Below, in pieces: positions 22,464 to 29,988 of a stretch of DNA of 42,246 nt. Each line of letters opens with the position of its first letter. Positions within the stretch are counted from its first letter, which is position 1. The notes below the pieces were generated by a model, which ran no database searches, had not been told where the DNA came from, and saw nothing but the letters and a program-made list of their open reading frames with translations. The position numbers and the translations under genes are program-made. Origin of the DNA: Azospirillum doebereinerae (GTDB lineage Bacteria; Pseudomonadota; Alphaproteobacteria; Azospirillales; Azospirillaceae); assembly GCF_003989665.1 (NCBI RefSeq), contig NZ_RZIJ01000037.1, positions 1-42,246 of the forward strand, in the 5' to 3' direction.

Positions 22464-23174
22464 ATGACCGGAGCCATAACGCAATTCAATGGACCCAACG
22501 TCACGCTTGCGGGTGGGAGCGCCTTGAAGAAGTTCATGGAGAACACCGCCGTTGCCGCCAAGAAGAAGATCGAGGAGACGGGAAGCGTCGAGGGGTTCAA
22601 GGCGGGGTTCGTGTCCGCCGATGGCGAGATCTCCGTAAAGATCACGTCCAAGGCGATGGTCGAGGAAAGCGGCCGTTCCGGTTATGGTCTTTTCTATGAA
22701 TTGCAGACGACCGATCAGGGCGTCGGCGTTGGTGGCGGTGGGGGAGTTGAGGGCGTCACTGCCAGCGGTGAAGAGGTCGATAATTTTCTCTCAAGCATGA
22801 CGACAATGAATGACGCCATCGGCACAAAATCCGGCACGGCGACCGATGAAGAAATTCTCGAGTCCATGAAGGACAGTATGCCGCCCGACCAGTATGAGAA
22901 AGCGCGTCAGCGTATGAAGGAGTCAAAGGCGGCTGACGAGGCGCAGCAGAAGGAATTGAGTGGCAAGACTTCATCCCCGGCCTCGACGGCCACCTCGCGC
23001 CTTGACCGCATGAAAGCGCAAAGCGAGGAAGGCGCGCGGCTCGCGGAGCGGCTGTTGAAGCAGGTTGCATCGGGCCATTCGTCCCGTTCCGACGACGCCG
23101 CGACCTGGATCGCCCAGTCCGCCACGGAAAAGCCGGCCCCAGCTCCTTACAAGCCCATCGATCTGAAAGCCTGA
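22464..23174 (+). CDS. Tandem paralogue B, unknown function
   Basis: A 236-residue protein aligned end to end with paralogue A; the first about 60 residues are about 85% identical, and the last about 68 residues are nearly identical at DNA level too. The centre differs: GLFYELQTTDQGVGVGGGGGVEGVTASGEEVDNFLSSMTTMND, with a glycine run. The start at 22464 follows TGGAGG, and the dozen bases before it echo those before paralogue A. Its GC content is nearer to the genomic norm than that of A. A good terminator follows. The role is unknown; a pair of variants with a constant tail could be partner or target-binding proteins, but nothing in the sequence proves this. Confidence 0.75.
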   Translation: MTGAITQFNGPNVTLAGGSALKKFMENTAVAAKKKIEETGSVEGFKAGFVSADGEISVKITSKAMVEESGRSGYGLFYELQTTDQGVGVGGGGGVEGVTASGEEVDNFLSSMTTMNDAIGTKSGTATDEEILESMKDSMPPDQYEKARQRMKESKAADEAQQKELSGKTSSPASTATSRLDRMKAQSEEGARLAERLLKQVASGHSSRSDDAATWIAQSATEKPAPAPYKPIDLKA

Positions 23175-23207
23175 GGCCGGGCCGGGAGCGTCCGGAACGG
23201 AAGGCTG

Positions 23208-23237
23208 CCCGCCACCTCGTTCGGGATGGCGGGTTTT
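23208..23237 (+). terminator. Intrinsic terminator after paralogue B
   Basis: CCCGCC (23208-23213) pairs with GGCGGG (23228-23233), followed by TTTT. It closes the plus-strand paralogue unit just before the convergent metallo-hydrolase gene. A related but weaker stem lies after paralogue A around 22345-22375. Confidence 0.65.
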
Positions 23238-23241
23238 CGCG

Positions 23242-23874
23242 TCAGTCGTTCAGGAAGGGGTTGTAGAGGCGCTCCTTCCCGAAGGTGGACATCGGCCCGT
23301 GGCCGGGGATGAAGGCGATGTCGTCGCCGTAGGGCAGCAGCTTGTCCTTGATCGAGGCGATCAGGTCGCCGTGGTTGCCCTTGGGGAAGTCGGTGCGGCC
23401 GACGGAGCCCTGGAACAGCACGTCGCCGACGATGGCGAGCTTGCTCGGGCGGTGGACGAACACGACGTGGCCCGGCGTGTGGCCGGGGCAGTGGCGGACC
23501 TCCAGCGTCAGGTTGCCGACCGTCACCGTGTCCCCCTCGTCCAGCCAGCGGTCGGGCGTGAAGGAGCGCACCGGCGGGAAGCCGAACATCTGGCTCTGCA
23601 TCGGCATGCCGTCGATCCAGAACTGGTCCTCGATGTGCGGACCCTCGATGGGCAGCGAGAACTGTTCGGCCAGATCGGCGACGGCGCCGGCGTGGTCGAT
23701 GTGGCCGTGGGTGACCAGCACCTTCTCCAGCGTCACGCCCTTGGCCTCGACCGCGCGCAGCACCCGGTCGAGATCGCCGCCGGGATCGACCGCCGCCCCC
23801 TTCATCGTCTCGGGGCACCAGAAGACCGTGCAGTTCTGCTGGAACGGCGTGACCGGAACGATGACGTACTGCAT
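23242..23874 (-). CDS. MBL-fold metallo-hydrolase, YcbL/glyoxalase II-like
   Basis: Zinc or mixed-metal beta-lactamase-fold hydrolase of 210 residues, close to E. coli YcbL (GloB2), a glyoxalase II-type thioesterase. Seen: THGHIDHAG with H56, H58, D60 and H61, CPGHTPGH with H132, GDVLFQGSVGRTDFP with D151, and the final IPGHGPMSTFG with H192, plus NPFLND at the end as in YcbL. The ATG at 23874 follows AGGACAGGG. It is divergent from the Rrf2 gene and convergent with paralogue B. Hydrolysis of a glutathione or other thioester is the likely activity; substrate not readable. Confidence 0.88.
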   Translation of the reverse strand: MQYVIVPVTPFQQNCTVFWCPETMKGAAVDPGGDLDRVLRAVEAKGVTLEKVLVTHGHIDHAGAVADLAEQFSLPIEGPHIEDQFWIDGMPMQSQMFGFPPVRSFTPDRWLDEGDTVTVGNLTLEVRHCPGHTPGHVVFVHRPSKLAIVGDVLFQGSVGRTDFPKGNHGDLIASIKDKLLPYGDDIAFIPGHGPMSTFGKERLYNPFLND

Positions 23875-24132
23875 GCCCTGTCCTTCATCAAAAAAAAGCG
23901 GCGCTTGGCTGGAGCGGACCTTAACGCGGCGGCGGAAGCCGGGGCAAGCCGGCGTTCATGCTCGCATCGGGGGTGGAAAACCGCTAGGGTCCAGCCGTCG
24001 GGAACAGGGGGCCGAATCAGGGGGCGCCCGGTTCTGGACGTCGCCGTTTTCACCCCACACACCAACCATCGCGCCGCCATCAGGGTGCAGGGTTTCCCCT
24101 CACGCCGCCGCAGAGGATCGGATTTCGTCGGA

Positions 24133-24588
24133 ATGCTGTCGCAGAAAGCCAAATACGCGCTTCGTGCCTTGATCATGCTGGCTGAGCAGACCGACGACGA
24201 GGAGCTGATCCTGATCGCCGACATCGCGGAGCGGGAGAACATTCCCCGCAAGTTCCTGGAAGCCATCCTGGTGGAACTGCGCAAGCACGGGCTGCTGTTC
24301 GCCAAGCGCGGCAAGAGCGGCGGCTACCGGCTGGCCCGCCCGGCGGCGGACATCTCCTTCGGCGAGGTGATCCGGCTGATCGACGGGCATCTGGCGCCGA
24401 TCCCCTGCGCCAGCAAATTCTCCTTCAAGCCCTGCGACGACTGCATCGATCCCGGCACCTGCTCGGTCCGCTGGCTGATGGTGCAGGTGCGCGACGCGAC
24501 CGCCGGGGTGCTCGACAACCACACGCTGGCCGATGCCCTGCGCCACCGCCAATCCACCGGCAGCCTCGCCGCGAACTTCGACATCTGA
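24133..24588 (+). CDS. Rrf2-family transcriptional regulator with four clustered cysteines
   Basis: A 151-residue winged-helix regulator. The N-terminus MLSQKAKYALRALIMLAE and the helix NIPRKFLEAILVELRKHGLLFAKRGKSGGYRLARP (about 36-70) are typical of Rrf2. C92, C101, C104 and C110 lie in PCASKFSFKPCDDCIDPGTCSVR, which could bind an iron-sulfur cluster or sense thiol state, though the spacing is not that of IscR. Rrf2 proteins of this type are found in cysteine and sulfur control, and the sulfate importer operon starts 1.4 kb away, but a link is inference. The ATG at 24133 has a poor ribosome site; the Rrf2 N-terminus decides it. Confidence 0.88.
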   Translation: MLSQKAKYALRALIMLAEQTDDEELILIADIAERENIPRKFLEAILVELRKHGLLFAKRGKSGGYRLARPAADISFGEVIRLIDGHLAPIPCASKFSFKPCDDCIDPGTCSVRWLMVQVRDATAGVLDNHTLADALRHRQSTGSLAANFDI

Positions 24589-24610
24589 CCGTTTCCCGTC
24601 GTCGAGCGAC

Positions 24611-25735
24611 TCACGGCATCAGGTCGACCGCGACGAACACGCGGTCGAGCGCCCGGTTGGTGACCTCGCGCAGGATCCCGGCCTCGATCAGCTCGTCCAC
24701 CAGCAGCTGGGCGCCACGGAAGGTGGTGCCAAGGCGCTTCTGGATGCGGCGGACGGTGAAGGCGGGCTGGTCGAACAGGCCATCCATCACCTCGGGCAAT
24801 CGTGAATTGCTGCGGCGGCTGCCGATGCGGCGCCGCCAGGATTGCGCGGCCTGCTCCAGCGCGGCGAGTCGCTGGCGTTCGCGCCGCGCCGTTTCCGCCA
24901 CCGCGTCGGCCAGCCAGACGGCCCACTCCTCCGCGTCGCCGCGCGCGGCGATGGCCGCCGTCGAACGGTCGGTCCACAGCGCCGTGGACAGCGGCAGCCA
25001 CAGGCCGGGCAGCCGGCAGCTCCGCGCCACGGCCAGCGCGCCGAGCAGGCGGGCCGGCGGCACCAGCCAGGCGGGCGTCCGCAGGTCGGGCTGCGGGCGG
25101 AGCAGTTCGGCCAGCAGCCCGACTCCGCCCAGCAGGGCCGGGGCCTGAGCCGCGCCGTCGAGCCGGGCGAGCAGGGCGGTGGCCTCGCCCTCGCGCTGCA
25201 GGGACAGCGCCAGCCGGGCGGGGTCGCGGCCGGACACACCGGTTTGCAGGACCCGCCAGCACGCCTCGATCCAGCCGAGCGTCCAGGGCTCCGACGGCTC
25301 AGGCGCCGGCGCGTCGCGGTCCATGTCCGGAAGCTCCGGATCGTTCCCGCCGTCCAGCCCGCGTTCCAGCGCGGCGACCGCCCGCCACGCCTCGGCCGCC
25401 GCGCCGCCGGCCGCCTTGCGCGCGGGGTCGATCCGCCGCTCCGGCGCGGTCACGACGCCTTGCGCGAACAGGGCGCCTTGCCACAGGGCGTGGACCGACT
25501 GCGCGTTCGGCCGGCCGGCGGTGGGCACGAGGTCGGGGTTGACGGTGGCGATCAGGAAATCCGTCGTGTCGACGGCGATCCCGTCCAGACGCGCCGCCGC
25601 GCAGGCCTCCCGCCGCGCCGCGTCGGCCCACAGGCGCCGCCGGCGGTCGGCGGGCTGGCAGGCTTCGGCCAGCCGTCCCAGCGCCCGTTCCGCTTCCAGC
25701 AGGGCGGTCAGAAGGGTGGGGGACAGGGCGGTCAT
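24611..25735 (-). CDS. HTH protein, DUF1612/Fic-N-like, unknown role
   Basis: A 374-residue soluble protein. The N-terminal part (DAARREACAAARLDGIAVDTTDFL, about 38-61) resembles the start of Fic-like proteins of the rhizobial DUF1612 type. The C-terminal domain is a winged HTH: FTVRRIQKRLGTTFRGAQLLVDELIEAGILREVTNRALDRVFVA (about 326-369). The catalytic HPFxxGNGR motif of Fic AMP-transferases is absent, so no enzyme activity is claimed. The middle is Ala/Leu/Arg-rich and helical. It converges on the Rrf2 gene with a 22-bp gap. The ribosome site at 25735 is weak. Related genes are often plasmid-borne in rhizobia, as far as I recall. Confidence 0.65.
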   Translation of the reverse strand: MTALSPTLLTALLEAERALGRLAEACQPADRRRRLWADAARREACAAARLDGIAVDTTDFLIATVNPDLVPTAGRPNAQSVHALWQGALFAQGVVTAPERRIDPARKAAGGAAAEAWRAVAALERGLDGGNDPELPDMDRDAPAPEPSEPWTLGWIEACWRVLQTGVSGRDPARLALSLQREGEATALLARLDGAAQAPALLGGVGLLAELLRPQPDLRTPAWLVPPARLLGALAVARSCRLPGLWLPLSTALWTDRSTAAIAARGDAEEWAVWLADAVAETARRERQRLAALEQAAQSWRRRIGSRRSNSRLPEVMDGLFDQPAFTVRRIQKRLGTTFRGAQLLVDELIEAGILREVTNRALDRVFVAVDLMP

Positions 25736-25842
25736 CGGCGGCCGGTCTCATGCGGGAGCGGGGAGCCCGATGATACCGAACTCTCTTGTCGCTTTCAGTG
25801 TAAAATAAAAACGAACCGATGGTGGGTGGCGTCACGCGGAGG

Positions 25843-25857
25843 AGGAAAAATTTTCCT
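25843..25857. promoter_or_regulatory. AT-rich palindrome upstream of the sulfate importer operon
   Basis: AGGAAAAATTTTCCT has two perfect 7-bp arms. It lies about 170 bp before the sbp start in an AT-rich upstream region, which also has a small stem GCGCT-TTCC-AGCGC (25916-25929). It is a candidate operator for sulfur control. CysB-type sites are degenerate and no match can be claimed. Confidence 0.4.
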
Positions 25858-26026
25858 TTCAATTTCAACGATTTCTCGAAAAATCCATAAGCCTGCGGGA
25901 ACTTGGGACAAAAAAGCGCTTTCCAGCGCAGGAATGGTTTGGCAATCTCTAGACAGAAAATAGAAATGAAGCCGCGGGTTTTTGTGTGAATACCCCGGCA
26001 TGCGGGATCAACCGAAGGAGACTCCG

Positions 26027-27040
26027 ATGTCGTTCCGTCGCCGCCTGTCCCTCCTCGCCGCCGGGCTGACGCTGGCTTGGCTGGGCGTTGCCGCCGCCGA
26101 CGCCCAGGATAACCTCCTGAACGTGTCGTACGACCCCACGCGGGAGCTGTACGTCGATTTCAACAAATCCTTCGCGAAGAAGTGGCAGGCCGAGACCGGC
26201 CACACCCTGACGGTCAAGCAATCGCACGGCGGCTCCGGCAAGCAGGCCCGCTCGGTGATCGACGGGCTGGACGCCGATGTGGTGACGCTGGCGCTCGGTT
26301 ACGACGTCGACGCCATCGCCGACGCGGGATTGCTGGCGAAGAACTGGCAGAGCCGCCTGCCCAACAACAGCGCGCCCTACACCTCCACCATCGTCTTCCT
26401 GGTCCGCAAGGGCAACCCCAAGGCGATCAAGGACTGGAACGATCTGGTGAAGCCGGGCGTCTCGGTCATCACGCCGAACCCGAAGACCTCGGGCGGCGCC
26501 CGCTGGAACTATCTGGCGGCCTGGGCCTACGCCCTGGAGAAGAACGGCAACGACGAGGCCAAGGCCAAGGAGTTCGTCGGCCAGCTCTTCAAGAACGTCC
26601 CGGTTCTGGACAGCGGCGCGCGCGGCTCCACCGTGACCTTCACCCAGCGCGAACTGGGCGACGTGCTGCTGGCCTGGGAGAACGAGGCCTTCCTGTCGCT
26701 CCAGGAGTTCGGCGCCGACAAGTTCGAGATCGTCGTCCCCAGCCTGTCGATCCTGGCGGAGCCGTCCGTCGCGGTGGTCGATTCGGTGGTGGACCGCAAG
26801 GGCACCCGCAAGGTCGCCGAGGCCTACCTGCAATTCCTCTACACGCGGGAAGGGCAGGAGATCGCCGCGAAGAACTACTACCGCCCGCGCCTGCCCGAAC
26901 TGGCAACCCAGTATGCGGACCGCTTCGCGAATGTTAAGCTGGTCACCATCGACCAGACCTTCGGCGGCTGGCGTCCGACGCAGGAGAAGCATTTCGCGGA
27001 TGGCGGCGTCTTCGACCAGATCTACCAGAAGGGCCGCTGA
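26027..27040 (+). CDS. sbp: Sulfate ABC transporter periplasmic binding protein
   Basis: Periplasmic sulfate receptor, 337 residues. The signal peptide runs MSFRRRLSLLAAGLTLAWLGVAAADA with cleavage near residue 26. The mature part has the Sbp motifs LLNVSYDPTRELYVDFNKSF (31-50), QSHGGSGKQARSVIDGLDADVVTLALGYDVDA and NSAPYTSTIVFLVRKGNPK, then SVITPNPKTSGGARWNYLAAW, all close to E. coli Sbp rather than CysP. The ATG at 26027 follows AAGGAG. It heads an operon with cysT, cysW and cysA. Confidence 0.96.
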   Translation: MSFRRRLSLLAAGLTLAWLGVAAADAQDNLLNVSYDPTRELYVDFNKSFAKKWQAETGHTLTVKQSHGGSGKQARSVIDGLDADVVTLALGYDVDAIADAGLLAKNWQSRLPNNSAPYTSTIVFLVRKGNPKAIKDWNDLVKPGVSVITPNPKTSGGARWNYLAAWAYALEKNGNDEAKAKEFVGQLFKNVPVLDSGARGSTVTFTQRELGDVLLAWENEAFLSLQEFGADKFEIVVPSLSILAEPSVAVVDSVVDRKGTRKVAEAYLQFLYTREGQEIAAKNYYRPRLPELATQYADRFANVKLVTIDQTFGGWRPTQEKHFADGGVFDQIYQKGR

Positions 27041-27043
27041 TCC

Positions 27044-27931
27044 GTGGTCGCAGCCTCTTCCAGCGACACCGCGTTCCCCAGAGCGGGGGGCGCGGTGACG
27101 TCCATCCTGAAAAAGCCCAGCGTGATCCCCGGATTCGGCCTGACGCTGGGCTTCACGCTGACCTATCTCGGCCTCATCGTGCTGCTGCCGCTGGCGGCGC
27201 TGGTCGTCAAGGCGGGGGGGCTCGGCTGGTTCGGATTCTGGAACGCGGTGTTCACGCCGCGGGTGTGGGCGGCCTTCCAGGTCAGCTTCGGGCTGTCGCT
27301 GGTCGGCGCCGCCATCAACGCGGTGTTCGGATTCGTCGTCGCCTGGGTTCTGGTGCGCTACAGCTTTCCCGGCAAGCGGCTGGTCGACGCGCTGGTCGAT
27401 CTGCCCTTCGCCCTGCCGACGGCGGTGGCGGGCATCGCGCTCAGCGCGCTCTACGCGCCCAACGGCTGGGTGGGGAAGCCGCTGAACGAGCTGTTCGGGT
27501 TTAAGGTCGCCTTCACCCCGATCGGCATCGCCATCGCGCTGACCTTCGTCGGCCTGCCCTTCGTCGTCCGCACGGTGCAGCCGATCCTGCAGGATCTGCC
27601 GCCGGAGGAGGAGGAGGCCGCCGTTTCGCTGGGCGCCACGCGCGGCCAGACCTTCTGGCGGGTGGTGTTCCCGGCGGTGCTGCCGGCGCTGGTGACCGGC
27701 TTCGCCCTGTCCTTCGCGCGCGGAGTCGGCGAATACGGCTCGGTCATCTTCATCGCCGGCAACATGCCCGGCCTGACCGAGATCCTGCCGCTGCTGATCG
27801 TTATCAAGCTGGAGCAGTACGACTACGCCGGGGCGGCGGCGGTGGGCACCGCGATGCTGCTGGTGTCCTTCGTCATGCTGCTGATCCTCAACATTCTGCA
27901 ACACTGGATGAGGTCGCGCCATGCCCGCTGA
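27044..27931 (+). CDS. cysT: Sulfate ABC transporter permease CysT (CysU)
   Basis: Inner-membrane permease, 295 residues, first of two. It begins with a GTG three bases after the sbp stop codon. About six membrane helices are visible after residue 25; the coupling-loop EAA region is EEEEAAVSLGATRGQTFWRVVFPAVLPALVTG (about 187-218). DLPFALPTAVAGIAL and ARGVGEYGSVIFIAGN are characteristic of CysT. An internal ATG at residue 19 or later is not excluded as start. The gene overlaps cysW by 11 bp. Confidence 0.94.
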   Translation: MVAASSSDTAFPRAGGAVTSILKKPSVIPGFGLTLGFTLTYLGLIVLLPLAALVVKAGGLGWFGFWNAVFTPRVWAAFQVSFGLSLVGAAINAVFGFVVAWVLVRYSFPGKRLVDALVDLPFALPTAVAGIALSALYAPNGWVGKPLNELFGFKVAFTPIGIAIALTFVGLPFVVRTVQPILQDLPPEEEEAAVSLGATRGQTFWRVVFPAVLPALVTGFALSFARGVGEYGSVIFIAGNMPGLTEILPLLIVIKLEQYDYAGAAAVGTAMLLVSFVMLLILNILQHWMRSRHAR

Positions 27932-28775
27932 CCGTTCCGCCGCCGCCCTGCGCGACCCGGCGTGGATGCGCGGGCTGCTGATCGCCACCGCGCTGGCCTT
28001 CCTGGCGCTGTTCCTGCTGCTGCCGCTGGTCGCGGTGTTCGCCGAGGCGCTGCGGCGCGGCGTCGCCGCCTATTGGGCGGCGCTGGTCGAGGAGGACGCG
28101 GTCGCCGCGATCAAGCTGACGCTGATCGTCGCCGTCTTCTCGGTGCCGGCCAATTTGGTCTTTGGCGTCGCCGCCTCCTGGTGCGTCGCCAAATTCGACT
28201 TTCGCGGCAAGAACCTGCTGATCACGCTGATCGACCTGCCGTTTTCGGTCTCGCCGGTGATCTCCGGCCTGATCTACGTGCTGCTGTTCGGCCTGAACGG
28301 GCTGATGGGGCCGTTCCTGAAGGCGCAGGGCATCCAGATCATCTTCGCGGTGCCGGGGCTGGTGCTCGCCACCATCTTCGTCACCTTCCCCTTCGTCGCC
28401 CGCGAACTGATCCCGCTGATGCAGGAGCAGGGCTCGGAGGAGGAGGAGGCGGCGCTGGTGCTGGGGGCGAGCGGCTGGCAGACCTTCTGGCGGGTGACGC
28501 TGCCCAACATCAAATGGGGCCTGCTCTACGGCGTGCTGCTGTGCAACGCGCGGGCGATGGGCGAGTTCGGCGCCGTCTCGGTGGTCTCCGGCCACATCCG
28601 GGGCTACACCAACACCATGCCGCTTCACGTCGAAATTCTGTACAACGAATACAACTTCGTCGCCGCCTTCGCGGTGGCCTCGGTGCTCGCCATGCTCGCC
28701 CTCGTCACGCTGGTGGCGAAGACGGTTCTGGAATGGCGCTTCGGGGCCGAGCTGGCGGCCACACGGCACAAATAG
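27921..28775 (+). CDS. cysW: Sulfate ABC transporter permease CysW
   Basis: Second permease of the sulfate importer, 284 residues with about six hydrophobic segments. Seen: DLPFSVSPVISGLIYVLLFG, the EAA loop EEEEAALVLGASGWQTFWRVTLPNIKWGLLYG, and ARAMGEFGAVSVVSGHIRGYTNTMPLHVEILYNEY, the CysW signature. It starts within the last codons of cysT, indicating translational coupling, and ends 13 bp before cysA. Confidence 0.95.
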   Translation: MPADRSAAALRDPAWMRGLLIATALAFLALFLLLPLVAVFAEALRRGVAAYWAALVEEDAVAAIKLTLIVAVFSVPANLVFGVAASWCVAKFDFRGKNLLITLIDLPFSVSPVISGLIYVLLFGLNGLMGPFLKAQGIQIIFAVPGLVLATIFVTFPFVARELIPLMQEQGSEEEEAALVLGASGWQTFWRVTLPNIKWGLLYGVLLCNARAMGEFGAVSVVSGHIRGYTNTMPLHVEILYNEYNFVAAFAVASVLAMLALVTLVAKTVLEWRFGAELAATRHK

Positions 28776-28788
28776 GGGTTCGGCGGCG

Positions 28789-29826
28789 ATGGCCATCCAG
28801 GTTTCGGGGATCACCAAGCGGTTCGGCGCCTACAAGGCGCTCGACGCGGTCGATCTGGAGGTGCGGTCGGGCGAGCTGCTGGCTCTGCTGGGTCCCTCCG
28901 GGTCGGGCAAGACGACGCTGCTGCGCATCATGGCCGGGCTGGAAAGCCCGGATTCCGGCAGCCTGCAACTGAACGGGGAGGAGGCGCTGGGGCTGAAGCC
29001 GCGCGACCGGCAGGTCGGCTTCGTGTTCCAGCACTACGCCCTGTTCCGGCACATGACGGTGTTCGACAACGTCGCCTTCGGGCTGAACGTCCGCCCGCGC
29101 GGGCAGCGCTTCGGCAGCGCCGAGATCAAGCGCCGGGTCACCGAGCTGCTGGAACTGGTGCAGCTCGGCCACTTCGCCGACCGCTACCCGGCGCAGTTGT
29201 CGGGCGGCCAGCGGCAGCGCGTGGCGCTGGCCCGCGCGCTGGCGATCGAGCCGAAGGTGCTGCTGCTCGACGAGCCGTTCGGCGCGCTCGACGCCAAGGT
29301 CCGCAAGGAACTGCGGCGCTGGCTGCGCAAGCTGCACGACGACATCCACATCACCTCGGTCTTCGTCACCCACGACCAGGAGGAGGCGCTGGAACTGGCC
29401 GACCGCGTCGTGGTGATGAGCCAGGGCCGGATCGAGCAGATCGGCTCCCCGGCCGACGTCTACGACCACCCGTCCTCGGCCTTCGTCTACGAGTTCCTGG
29501 GGCAGGTGAACCGTTTCGACTGCACGGTGGAGAACGGCGTGGCGCAGATCGGCAACGGCGCCCTGTCGATCGCGACCGACCACGCCGTGCGCGGCGCCGC
29601 CATCGCCTACGTCCGTCCGCACGACCTCGGCGTCAGCCCGGCGGTCGGCGGTCCGGGGCGGGTCTCGGGAATCCATGTGGTCGGACCCGACGCGCGGGTC
29701 GAGATCGAGCTGGCCGGCCTGTCGCTGGAGGCCGAGATGGACCGCGAGCGCCTGACCGCGCTGGGGATCGCCACGGGCGACCGCTGCGCCGTCCACATCG
29801 ACCGCGCGCGGGTCTTCGCGCGTTAG
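28789..29826 (+). CDS. cysA: Sulfate ABC transporter ATPase CysA
   Basis: ATPase that drives sulfate (and thiosulfate) import, 345 residues. Walker A GPSGSGKTT (35-43), Q-loop FVFQHYALF, signature LSGGQRQRVALARAL, Walker B LLLDEPFGALD, and the H-loop VTHDQEEA are all intact. The C-terminal TOBE-like part (GNGALSIATDH...DLGVSP) matches the CysA subfamily. It is the last gene of the operon; no cysM or other sulfur gene follows before the palindromic repeat. Confidence 0.96.
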   Translation: MAIQVSGITKRFGAYKALDAVDLEVRSGELLALLGPSGSGKTTLLRIMAGLESPDSGSLQLNGEEALGLKPRDRQVGFVFQHYALFRHMTVFDNVAFGLNVRPRGQRFGSAEIKRRVTELLELVQLGHFADRYPAQLSGGQRQRVALARALAIEPKVLLLDEPFGALDAKVRKELRRWLRKLHDDIHITSVFVTHDQEEALELADRVVVMSQGRIEQIGSPADVYDHPSSAFVYEFLGQVNRFDCTVENGVAQIGNGALSIATDHAVRGAAIAYVRPHDLGVSPAVGGPGRVSGIHVVGPDARVEIELAGLSLEAEMDRERLTALGIATGDRCAVHIDRARVFAR

Positions 29827-29846
29827 GCGGAGTTGCGGGGGCTGCG

Positions 29847-29956
29847 GCCCCCTCCCTAACCCTCCCCCGCCTCTGGCGGGAGAGGGGACTGCCGCCGAAC
29901 GCCGACAAGCATCCCGCCCCCTCTCCCGCGAAGCGGGGGAGGGATGGGGAGGGGGC
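29847..29956. repeat. GC-rich intergenic palindromic element
   Basis: A 110-bp element whose 24-bp ends are near-perfect inverted copies (CCCTAACCCTCCCCCGC at left, GCGGGGGAGGGATGGGG at right). Inside lie further stems of the CCTCTCCCGC / GCGGGAGAGG kind. It shares these blocks with the element at 7442-7785, so both belong to one dispersed non-coding family. It lies between the convergent ends of cysA and the antiporter gene and may end transcription from both sides. Confidence 0.6.
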
Positions 29957-29988
29957 ACGCGGAGCGGGACCTCCCTCCGCCCGGCCGT

